Below, one piece after another: positions 13,001 to 23,700 of a DNA stretch of 64,000 nt. This stretch comes from Pyrocephalus nanus. Taxonomy: Eukaryota; Chordata; Aves; Passeriformes; Tyrannidae. A program made the translations under genes and the position numbers. Below the pieces are notes generated by a model that was given only the letters and a program-made list of their open reading frames with translations, made no database searches and had not been told where the DNA came from. Numbering within the stretch: the first letter of the stretch is position 1; every line of letters begins with the position of its first letter. The DNA lies in assembly GCA_038380795.1 (NCBI GenBank), contig CM076279.1, positions 6,897,001 through 6,961,000 on the forward strand. The letters run 5' to 3'.

Positions 13001-16000
13001 GAGACGGGAACTGACCTTCACTATGGGCTTGAGGTGCTCCTTCTGCATGTGAAACCACTCCGTGGTGCCTGACTGCAAGAGAGGAGTCCTGATGGGGTGG
13101 CAGGGAAGCAGGAGGAGCAAAGACAGCTCTCTCACTCCCTTCACTCTCCCTGTCCCCTGGGTGGGGTCAGGACCCAGCTCCATGTGGTGTTAACCACAGG
13201 CTGGGACCACCAGCTTGAAGAGGGGTGGGTATTTCCCCCACCACGATGGTCCATGTGGATTTGCTGAGGTGGGGACATTGGGCAGGGAACAGAAGGGAAG
13301 GGAAGGGAGACCCAGAGGGTCCCACCTCACTGGGTCTGGGGTGGGTGAGACCCCTCGTACCTTCAGTGCCACGGAGATCATCTGGGGCAGGTCGGGGCTG
13401 AGTGTGCACAGCTCATGGAAAGCTTTTGTTTTGCACATCTGAACCAGGACCCTGAGAAAAGAGAACCTCAATTGAAACCCAGCACCAGCCACCAGAAACA
13501 ACCACCTCTCCCCCAAGAGACCTTCCCCTCCCAACAACATCCCCCACAGGGAGCCCAGGAGGAGGGACAGGACAGGACAAGTGTTACAGCAGCCTAGAAG
13601 GAGTCAGAAAGGGCTCAAAGGGGTTTTTGCTCAAGTTCATGGGCTTGTCCATCACGGTGGCAAAGTCCTACGACCCCACACTCAGCTGGCACCGGTGCCT
13701 GACTCACCGGAGCAGGGACTGGAGCCTCTCCTTGGACCTCGGGACAGAGAGGGGGAAAATGATGCGGTACCTCCGGATGAGGGAGACCCCATAGGTCAGC
13801 AAGGACTGGAAAGACTCGGCCAGCTCTGCTTTCTGGGGAGAAGAAAAGAAACATGCACCGTTCATGTCAGTGACAGGCAGATGACAGCAGGACCATGGCA
13901 CCACCACGGAGGGAGCTGGCAGCTCCCATTCCTTTCCAGCCTGCTCCAGGGATGGGAAACCCCCCTGATGCCTCAATTAGCTTCTCCCTGGAGGGGCTGA
14001 ACTGAGCTTTGTTCTTAAATCTCATTGCTATGCATGGACAATTCAGGGTCTCAGCAGGGCGCGGGGATGCTCTGGGAAAACAGGCAGGGAAAAGTAGGAA
14101 CTGGGTCATATTTAAGTTTTGGAGGGGGTTGTGATCGACTTGATGGCAGGGATGGAGGAGGGGAACGTTGGCATGAAGGGGAAGGGCTTCTGCATGGAGA
14201 AGGGGGGAACAAACCACCGGGAAATGTCCTCCAGCTGCCCCGGCACCCCTGTGCCCTTCCTGGAACACTGGGAGTGAAACAACCCTGGAACCTGGGAGGA
14301 GAGAGGCTCAGGGTTGGATGCACGAGGCACCTTTCCCCGATCTCTGCCCACCACGCAGTGCCAGGGCCCCCTCACCTGCTCTGGCCTGAGCCTCTCCTGT
14401 GCCCACTGGTACTCGATGCTGGTGATCTGGTGCAGGAGGCAGTTGCTGTTGAACTCGAGGCTCTGGTAGAGTTTGCTGTATGCCAGCCACTTCCTGGGGA
14501 GGAGGGAGGGCTGGGATGAGCCCCCAGGGTCTGGGGGGCACACAGGGGTCAGCGTGGGGCTCCCTCACCCACAGTCACAGCCCGGATCACGGGGGCAGGA
14601 CCCAGGTCTCCCGGGTGCAGGGGGCAATACCCACCACACTGAGCTGATGGGGGAGACCAGCTGTGGTCAGTTCCAGGGAAGGCACTGGGGCCTTTAACCC
14701 CCCAGGAGACTCCCTGAGTGTGGGGTACTCACGCCATGACCTGGTGGAAGTCAGAGAGGTCCTTCTGTGTGGCGTGCAGGTACAGCACGGTGCTGGCGTG
14801 TCTGCTCAGCTCCCCATCCCAGGAGATGCTCCCAGCCTGTGAGGATGAAAGAGGGATGATGTGTCCTGGAGCAAGGGGGACAGGTGGGGTGTATTTGCAG
14901 GACCATGGGAGGAGTGTGTGCCCCGTAAGGATGCCAGGCACGGGCAGGGATCATCCTGACCCTCCTTCCCATCACACTGCAGGATGTGTCAGGGGAGATG
15001 GGCTCCAAAGGAAGCCCTCAGCCAGCCCAGCTGCTGGAGGGCTGCTACTGGCACGGGGAGAGCAGCAGTACCTGGTGCTGGAGGATCTCGCAGGACACCA
15101 GCTGCTGCAGGAGGTGGCGATGGATGGTGTAGCTCGGCTGTGTCCGGCTGCTCGTGGTGGCCCTCTGAGAAGAGACAAGGCAGAAATAACCATCACCTGC
15201 CTGAACATGCAGGGACACATCAGGGTGGGGACACAGAACTCAAAAGTCATGGAGCTGGGGAGCCAAGGGGTACAGGTGTACCAGGAGCAGGGTCCCTGTG
15301 CTGGCACAGAGCTCAGGGAAGGGCCCAGCACACGCAAACCCTGCTGCTGGCACCTCTGGTCCTGGGGCAGGGACCTGTGACCCCAAGATAAGCCCCAAGG
15401 GATGGGAAACTTCCCATCCTGCCAAGGTCTTGGGAAGGGAAGCCTTTCCCCACCCTCTCCCACCTTCTTGTGGGTCAGCAGGAACTGCAGGTGACAGTCT
15501 CCCCGGTTGGGATACGTCTCAGTCCGTGGCTCCAGCTGGTACCACTGGTCATTCCAGCAGTGCAGGTCCTGCAGGCACAGAGACAAGGATGAGCTTCCAG
15601 CAGCCTACCTGGGGGAAGGATCCCACTCAGGGACCAGGGAATCCTGATCTGCATTCATGGCACAGAAAGATTGTACAGGATTAAAAATACAGGATGTACA
15701 ATGACTGAGTGTGTTGGAGTGACTGTGGCACCTGCCACCACACCTAAAGACCTGGCATGAGTCTGTGGCCCTAAGCCAGGATCCTGGGTGTGCTGGGTGC
15801 TGCCACAGGGCTGGGATCCTGCCTGGACCCCTTGAGGTTTAACTGATGCCTGGAGAAGAGGATGATGCACCCTGGCACTCACCTTCAGGCGAATGACCAC
15901 GTTTCCCAGGAAATCATCCTGCCCTTTGTCTTTTCGAGCATCTTTAAAGATCCTGAAAGGCAGAGACAGAGGATCAGAAGGTGTCCTGCAGCTGTGACCC

Positions 16001-19000
16001 AGCCATGGCTGAAGGGGATGAAGGGTGGCACAGACCTGCTGCCTTCCCTCCCTCCCTCCCTCCCTCCCTCCCTCCCTCCTTCCAGAGGTGATCTTTTAAA
16101 ATCCAACAGGCAAACGAGCATTTTCCAAGCCCTCTTCCCTCAGCAGCCCTAGGGCCTCACCAGCACCAACCGTTTGAGGCCGTGGAGATCCGTCAGCTCC
16201 CCCAGCTTGTGCCGCATCGACTCCACCACGTCCGAGTCCCTGCCAGGGGAAAGGGGGAAATTCAGGGAGAAGTGATGGCAGAGGAGGGAAGGTACAGGAG
16301 GGGAGAAGTGTCAGGACAGAGGCCACCCCTAAAACCAGCCAAAATCTGCAAGCATGTGGCTTCTTTCCATAAATAGGACCCAGCTCAGATCAGCCCTGCC
16401 TGGGCTCTCTCTGCTCGTGCAGGTCACATCCTGAACTGTGCACTGCTCCAGCAGAAGCTGATGGGGAGAGGGGCTCCCAGCTGGTTTCTGGGGCTTTTTA
16501 AAGGGTGCAGGTTGGAGGACCACCCCAGGGACACTCCCAGGAGGCAGGAATCCCTCAGGGCAGGGGTCACTGGCTGGGGATGGTACCACTCACCACATGT
16601 CCAGGTGGAAGCTGGCTGTCTCCACGTCTTCAAACTCCCTGCAAGGCACCAGCAGGATGCTGTCACTCCAGTAACATGCACGTGGTGAAGCCCCTCATCC
16701 ACGCCCAAGAGCCCTGGCCACCCCATCCAGCCCCCCCAAACAGCAACGCCAAGGGGTGCCGCATTACAGGATAAACGTCTCGTCCCACACCGGGCTGAGG
16801 GTCTGGTTTATGACTTGTGTGCGATGGATCTGGTCTTCAGGGATGAGGTCTTTGACCACAGCCTTCATCCTCTTCCTGTGCTCGGGGTGGGCTGGCTCCT
16901 GGCTCTTGGCCTCGATGCCCAGCAGGCAGTAGGGGTCACTGAACCCTGTGAGGGCAGAGCCGTGCAAGTCCCTGTCGGGAGCAGCAGCTGCTGCTGTTGT
17001 TCCCATGGGACACCCACCCCACCCCACTTACCACTGACATCTTTACCCAAAATCCCCTTGGCTTCCTTCACAGTTGCTTTCAGGCAGTAAATGGGGCTCT
17101 GGAAGAATGAAAAGGTAACTATTGATGTGCGGGGTCACCAACCCTGCGAGGAAGGATGAGGCTCTGTCAGCTTCCACCCAGGCAGTGACAACCCCAGGGC
17201 ACCCCAAATCCCAAACACAAGGGCCAGGAAGCACTGCAGCCCCCCCCCCAACACCCCCCCAGTACAGGGCCCCAGCAGCATACTGGGGAGGGGTCATACC
17301 TCCAGTTCCATGACCTGCTGCATGATGACACTGTGCTCCTTTGCATCCATGCCGAAAGCCTGTGTGGATACCAGGGCTGGTAATGGATGCTGCCCTGTTA
17401 ACACAGCTGGAGAGCAGCCAGGGGCTTCCCTCCACTCCCTGAGAGCCAGCTGCAGCTGGAGGGGAGAGGAGAGGAGCAAAGAGCCCAGCAGGAGGGCTGG
17501 GGACCAGCTGAAAGCTCTTGAGGGACAGCCTTCTTCCCACCATCCCAGGCCTAAGATAAACATTTCTCCCCAGGGCTAACATTTCCCAGCCCTCCAGCTG
17601 GATCCTGCTGTTACATCTTTTAAGACGCTTGTTAAGAACTCCCTCCGAGTGACCCCCACTGGGGGAGGATGGATATGTCAGGGGACAGGTCTGGGGGACC
17701 CCGCCAGGAGGGGACCCACCTTCTGCACGTAGGAGTAGAGCTCCTGGGAGTCTGCAACCTGGTGGGGCTCGGGCTTGCCCAGGCGGTGCCGGATGGTGTA
17801 GAGAACCTCCTCATAGAGCTGCTCCAGCTGTGGGGGGACAGTGACACCTCAGTTGGGGCCAGGCCAGCGGGGACTTGCTCCATGCATCCCCCAGGATCAG
17901 TGGGGTGTCCCCCTCACACTTCTTGAAGCTCCCACTGGTCCCTGACACCCCCATGAATCAAAGCCCACCACTGGCTGTCCCTGAGGAGGAACTCCAGGAG
18001 CTGAGCCACGTCCCCAAGCCCCAGCAGCACTGCCACCCCCTCCAGTGCCACCAAGGGACACTGTGGTGGGGCCTCGCTCATACCTCTGCCTTGGAGAACC
18101 GGTGGGACAGATCCATCTGGAGAGAAAAGAGAAGCAGAGAGGTTTCCTGTAAGGTCTCATGGTAGAGGGTGGTTTGAGGAGGAAATCGTGGCCAGACGGG
18201 GCAGGGCAGGGCAGCCAGGATAGGGTGGCATCATACACAGTCCATAGGGGTGGGATGCCCCAAAGGGTGCTGTGACACCCCACAGACACCCCTCAGCCGA
18301 GGCACCACCTTCTCTGTCACCCCCCAGCAGGGCAGCACTGGGGCTTCACCCCCAGTCCCTGTTAATTGAGGAGGGGGCAGCAAGAATGGCAACAGCAATT
18401 TGGGGTGACCCTCAGGAGGCTTTAAAGGCCATCTCCCCCCCTCTCACCCCACAGAGCTGCTTGCTCCAGCAGGGCCAGGCTGGAGAGCAAAGCAGCTGAG
18501 GGAGAGGGCGGGTGGCCAAAGCACAGAGAGGAGCTGCAGGCTGGGCAAGGAGATCCCAAAAACCTCGGGATTTGGTGCACTGCTCCATTCCCCACATGAA
18601 GGATGACCAGCAATAGTGCTGGCTTTTCAAATGGGAATAAAATTAAAAGACTCATGTGATGAGCCACTGCCTGACTCCCGTGGCACTCCCCCAAGGACTG
18701 GCTGGGCAGATCCTGCTGCCCATGCAGCTCCTGCTATTCCCCACCTAAAATGTCACCTCCCACTCATCCCAGCTCTGTGTGGGTCCAGCAGGGAGACCAA
18801 ACCACTTCTGCCAACCACCTTTTCCCTAGAAAACCAGCTCTCAGCCCATCCTCACCCCCCCTTCCCTCCCTGAGGCTGAGCTTGTCCTGCATCTGCTTCT
18901 CTGACCACAGCCTGGATTCAGACACCACCACAGCCCAGAAACTCATTCCTGCTGCAGAGCCTGGCCAGCTGACAGTGACTTTGCCACTGCCATGAGCTGT

Positions 19001-20598
19001 GGCCACCAAAGGAAGGGGATCAGTGCCCCTGTGCCATCCATTGTGGATCCCAGCGCTGGAGCCTCTGGGAGTTCAAGGGGGTGATGCCAGAAAATATAAT
19101 GGAAATTTTTGAAATGCATTTCTGTGCCAAGCATGGCCCCTGTGCCTGCTGAGCCAGGGTTGCATGAATGGATGCACGAGCCCTACCTGTGGGTCAGCCC
19201 AGGCCCCAAAGTGACCTTAGGATACCCCTGATAGAAAAAAAAAAACAACCCCGAGCTGGAAACATTAACATTTGCTTATGGCAAATCTAGGGCTGGCATA
19301 ATCCCCCAGCCATCTGGACTAAATTCAACTCTTCCACCCTCGACAAATTTAACCCCTGAGCTACTTCTCTCCCACCTGCCTCCTCATACCTTCTTTCACC
19401 TGCTGGTGGGTGCTGGGGGCTGTGGTGGCTCCCAGGAAAGGCCCCTGGAAAAGGGGGACCCAGTGCCTGCAGGAGGGTACCAGCCTGCTCCTGCCTGCCC
19501 CTGACCAGGGACCATCCACCTTCCACTGCTGCTGGCACTGTCCTGCCTGCACCACGGCATGGGGGGCACGGCCCCATCCCAAATCCTTCAGCAGTGCCAG
19601 CTGCCCCACAGCAAGGTCGTGAGCACAGAGGGGAGAGAAAAAGGACTTCATTTCTCTGCTGCTGCTACTTATCAGCAAGGCACAAGCACCTGCTCCTTGT
19701 CCAGCAGTGGGGCAGCGTGAGGAGTAGGGCAGGTGGAGGAACTGCTGCTGATTTGGGGGGCAGGTCCCTGCTGCTCCCTTCTGCCAGTGGGAGCAGCGGC
19801 TGCGGGATCTCCTCCGTGCTCGCCCATATGTGCATGGGACCGGTTAAGCTAAAGCTGAGCTGAGCCACCAGGATGTGTTTACTGCTGCTAATCCCCACAC
19901 CAAGAGCCCAGCTGAAATCCATGAGCGTTGCTTAAATCCAGGCCCAGATACAGCCACCAGCATCACCCCGCCCCAGCAGCTGCAGCAGTGTCAGCGGTGC
20001 AGGAGGCCAGCCCAGCTGTGGAGATGGGGGCATGAGGAGGGAGAAGAAGCCCTGGGGAGGGGTGGATCATCCCAGGAATCCAACACAAGGGATCAGGCCC
20101 TCGTCCTCCCAGCAGCACGGGGCAGAACTGCAGGTCCCATCTCACAGGGACAGACACAGGGACACACACCGTCTGTCTGTCCGCTGCAGAAGAAGTTGGT
20201 TGGGTTAGCCCAGGGCAGGGCTTTGGGGGAGCTGCTGGCAGGAGGGAACCCAGAGGGGCTGTGAGGCGCTGGGAAGCTGTATCTGAGCTAAAAGGGGGCC
20301 CTCAATGCCAGCACAGAGCTGCAGCCAATCCCACACTCACCCCTGGGTGCCCATTTACACGGGTTTGGTTCCCCCATCCCTCGGTCGCCCTTGCAAAGCA
20401 TCTCATCCGGGACATGGACTCCATCCCTCTTCTCTCATTCCCCTTTTGCAGCCTCAGCACCCAGCTCTGCTCCCCAGGGTGCAGATCCCCTGCTGGGGCC
20501 ATTGCACCCCAAATACGCTCCCCGGGGTCAAGGCCACCTACCTCTGGACTGTCCTCCCTGGGGAGGGTCCCCGCGGGGGTCTGGCCAGCAGGATCCAT
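7038..20598 (-). CDS. UNC13D: UNC13D, Munc13-4 vesicle priming factor (complete, 32 exons)
   Basis: Joining 32 exons gives an uninterrupted 1071-residue frame (human about 1090 aa, also 32 exons). Domains in order: short N-terminal segment; C2A from about residue 88, with calcium-site aspartates in GKDVSGFSDPYC and HLDMWDSD; MUN region with MHD1 near 540-660 and MHD2 near 768-880; C2B near 892-1020, with [13 protein letters not shown] and [13 protein letters not shown] supplying the acidic calcium ligands. Known role: Rab27a-binding factor that tethers and primes secretory lysosomes with SNAREs in cytotoxic lymphocytes, platelets and mast cells; human loss causes familial haemophagocytic lymphohistiocytosis type 3. 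The start is ATG at 20596-20598 ([10 protein letters not shown]). An in-frame GTG extension upstream was not used. Exon 2 also begins with an ATG. The N-terminal 19 residues are the least certain part; the rest aligns closely. Confidence 0.96.
10380..10550. repeat. Degenerate CCCATC/TCATC minisatellite in UNC13D intron 22
   Basis: A 170-bp pyrimidine-rich stretch is built from imperfect copies of short CCCATC- and TCATC-like units, between exons ending at 10328 and starting at 10703. It is open in several frames because of its composition, but shows no coding evidence. Confidence 0.7.
11781..11889. repeat. 20-bp tandem repeat in UNC13D intron 19
   Basis: Five successive 20-bp copies of TCACCCCTCCTGCTCTCCCA run from 11781 to 11880, with a partial sixth to 11889. 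The first copy differs by one base (TCTCACA) and the next four are identical. It lies in the intron just upstream (in gene sense) of exon 20. Homogeneous units suggest recent expansion and a length-polymorphic VNTR. Confidence 0.93.
13016..20598 (-). other. UNC13D: UNC13D exon map, exons 1-16 (coding)
   Basis: Coding segments 5' to 3', plus-strand coordinates: 20542-20598, 18084-18116, 17720-17827, 17300-17359, 17032-17098, 16768-16945, 16594-16638, 16171-16239, 15883-15952, 15464-15568, 15072-15164, 14733-14836, 14376-14493, 13708-13832, 13361-13451, 13016-13072. All have AG acceptors and GT donors, and phases join without a break. Exon 2 is only 33 nt. The exon 8 donor (GTTGGT) is weak. Confidence 0.9.
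16044..16080. repeat. (CCCT)n microsatellite in UNC13D intron 8
   Basis: About nine CCCT/TCCC units are uninterrupted. On the minus (sense) strand this is a (GGGA)n run, a potential G-quadruplex former, about 90 bp downstream of the weak exon 8 donor. Confidence 0.9.
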
Positions 20599-20760
20599 CT
20601 CTGGGGGAGGCTGAGCACGGCAGGGGAGCGGCTGCAGCTCTGCCTGACGCTGCTGCCTCTCCCACTCACTCGCTTGCTCAAAGGAAACCACAGACCTTAT
20701 CTCGCCGTGGCCATTTTAGCGAGCGGAAATGCACACAGGGCTCCTTTGAGAACAGCTCGG
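20599..20760 (-). promoter_or_regulatory. UNC13D: UNC13D proximal promoter / 5' UTR with RUNX, GATA and YY1-like sites
   Basis: Upstream of the start codon the minus strand carries, within 35 bp, a TGTGGTTT RUNX site (complement of 20685-20692), an AGATAAG GATA site (20696-20702) and an AAAATGGCC YY1-like element (20709-20718). There is no TATA box. Spacing of about 90-120 bp from the ATG fits a TATA-less haematopoietic promoter. The site assignments are motif matches only, and the transcription start cannot be read from sequence. Confidence 0.5.
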
Positions 20761-23700
20761 GGACGCCCCGGCCCTGCTCCCCAGCACCCCCTGGGTGATG
20801 GGGACCTCGTGGAACAGAGGGGAGGGGGGCAAAAGAAAGGTGTCACACCCAGTCTCTGCTGTCATTTACGAGCAAGGATTGGGAGCAAGTGGACAGAAAT
20901 AGTCCTGAGATGTTAAGGCCTAGCAGGGAATGGGGGTGATGGGGAGGATCAGTAGAGGCAACGTGGAGGATTTGGGCTCCAGTGTGCATTTGGGGTCTGT
21001 AACGCCCTGTGAGTGCAGACAGAGGCCCTGCAGAAAGCAGACAGTGTCTTCATCCCCAAAGGATGGAGGGGATTTAAAACCCCGTGCAAAAGTTGCAGGG
21101 TGGGAAATCCTTGTGACACCCAGAGGTGTTGGATGAGAGAACTGCCAGGGACAGCACCTGCCAGGGACAGCACTGGGAAAGGGCGGGTGGCCTTCTTCCC
21201 AAAAGGGCTGTCTAGACAGAGCTGGTTACCGGGAAAAAAAGCAGCAGGAAAAGAAGTTAAACACTTGTGCTCTGCCATCAGCTTTCATTCTTGCAAACAC
21301 TTTATCTGATTGCAGCTCCCGGGCAGTTGATTATCACAGACCGGCAGCGGCGCCCACCCCGAGCAGATCCCTATCGGAATGCCTGCGCTGGTGGCAGATG
21401 GGGGGAAGGCGTGGGTGGGCACCAGGAGATGGCCAAGGGAAGAGCAGGTTTGCTCCTGGGTGTCTGACATACCCTACAGGCACAAGGGAGAGCAGCCTCG
21501 ATGGGGCTTCCCGGGGCTCTTGAGCTGCAAAAGCGTTTGCTGCTCAGCGGCCAGACCCACGGCCCAGGGAAGGACAGGGACATCAGCCTGTGCTCAGGGT
21601 CACTGCTGGGGTTTGGGGTCACTGCTGGGGCTGCTGAGGAGCCACAGGGCCTGTGCAGCAGGGCTGTGATCACAGCTGACACTGCACCCTCCCTTAAGGG
21701 GAGTTTTGTCTTCCCAGCCTTCCCGTTTCTGGCCCATGGGCACTCCTGGAAGCCACAAACAAGATGGTTCTGATGCAACAGCGGGGGCAGAGGCTCCACG
21801 TGGGATCAGTGGGGCTTTGTAGCCCTTCCAGGGATTTCTACTGAGTCCAAACATGAAACCATGACCATGGAAACTGCACTGGACAGTTTGTCCCCCTAAC
21901 TACCATGGAAAGCATCACAGTCCAGCAGCACTGAGCCTGTTGGCTCCAACCAGTGCTGCAGGAGGATGCTGGCAGCAGCATCTCTGTGAGAGGACAGGGG
22001 CAGGCAGCCAGTCCTTTCAGCCTTGCAATCATCTAGTCCTCTGATTAAGGCTAATTAAGCACTGCTTTAGGAGAGACACAACTTCCCTTTGCACTGGAAC
22101 CCTGTAAGAGCAGGTTATATTGGTAAGAGGGGTTCCCTGAAGTTGGGAGGCCAGGAAATGGAAAAAAAGGGCTGTAGGCACTGAGGGGGCAGGCCGATTT
22201 TCTTTATCCAGGTCAGCCAGCACAGGGCTGAGGCCAAGAGGGGCTGCACAGCACACCCAGTGAGTGGCCAGGGGCAAGGGCATGCCAAGGTATTCTGTGG
22301 AATAGAAATCCAGAGATACAACCAAGACACTGAAAAGCTGAAATCCATCTCTGAGATCGTTCAACCATAGCTCCTCCCAAGGTCTGAAAAAGCTTCTTGT
22401 TACACCTCTGCTTGCTCCCATGTCAGAAGGGCTCTGGTAACTGTCCCCAGGCACTGGTGCAGTACCCCAGTACTGAGGAACTGGGCTTCAGCCTCCCTTC
22501 TGCCCTCCCCAGTTTGGCACTGGAGCCGCCTCCTCACCCCACAGCCAGTGAGGATGCCCATCCCCTGTGCTGGCAGAGATGCTCAGAGGTGCTTGCCCAG
22601 CCCTGCCAGCCTCAGCCTTGACTTTATCCAGCCTAGCATTGGCTTCACCTTGGGCAAACAGTTTGAAAGCATCTCCTCCCTCGCTCATGGAGGGGGAGGT
22701 GGTGCAGGAGCCAATTCCTGCTCCTGTGACACACACAAATGCAGTTTAATGATCTGGGGCATCAGTGCTCCACTGCAAAGTGTTGTCAGGGGGAAGTGGA
22801 GACATAAAGTACATGATGGCCTTTGGAAACAATTGCTGTCCTCTTTGCTCTTAGCTTTGATTGCAAAATCTGGTCCAGCCAAGAGCAACCACAGAGATAA
22901 AGGCAGGATGTGGATGCAGCATCTCCAAGCTGCTCACACCTTTTGCTGCTGCTTCTGCAAAAAATAGCAGAGAATGAAGAGATGTCTCTCACCTCAACCA
23001 GCACAGAGAGAACGATTTAGTTTAGTCAATCCTCAAATCCACCTCCCTTCTCCTTGTAACGCTGAAGAAATAAAATCCACTGCATGTAAATATTGGTAAG
23101 CATCAGGCAGTCGTTCTGTAGCCAGGAGCTGGTGGCTGGGCCAGAGTTTTGCAGGTTTTAAAGAGGAAAAGTTCATCTTTGGTGTGGAACTGTCTGTTAA
23201 AAAGCAGTTTCCCCACCAGTTTCCCAGCTGGTCACTGCACTGGTTTGCAATGCCCTCTGGAAGTGCTTGGGCCACCAGAGGCCAGCACGGTCCTTAGGAA
23301 GGTTTCTGTGCAGGGCTCACATGGATTTGAGCCTCTGTGTGTGCCAATGGAGATCAGGTTTTGTTTGGTGACCAGGTTTCAAGAACAGCAAATACCCTTT
23401 TCCTCCCCGGATTTTTTATCAGCAGCCACCTGCTCCGCAAAACACCGGTGACAAAAAATCACTGAGCTCCCATTTCTCATCGTATTTGCATCTTGAATTA
23501 CTCCTTGTCCAAGAAACAACAAGAAAAGCCCTAAAAACAGCTCCACAATGAGCACAGATTTCTGTTTAGTAGAGAAAATCCCAATAACTGGCAGACAACT
23601 AGGAAGACACCCCAGACACCCAGGTCAGGACTCTCCAAAGGGTCATCATTCCCCAAAACAGCCCTCCCTTTCCCATCAGTCTGTCTCCTAAAATCACTAC

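Noticed and set aside
20599..20691. In-frame 31-codon extension of UNC13D upstream of MDPAGQ
   Set aside because: It begins with GTG rather than ATG and overlaps the RUNX/GATA-type promoter motifs; the first ATG is a better start.
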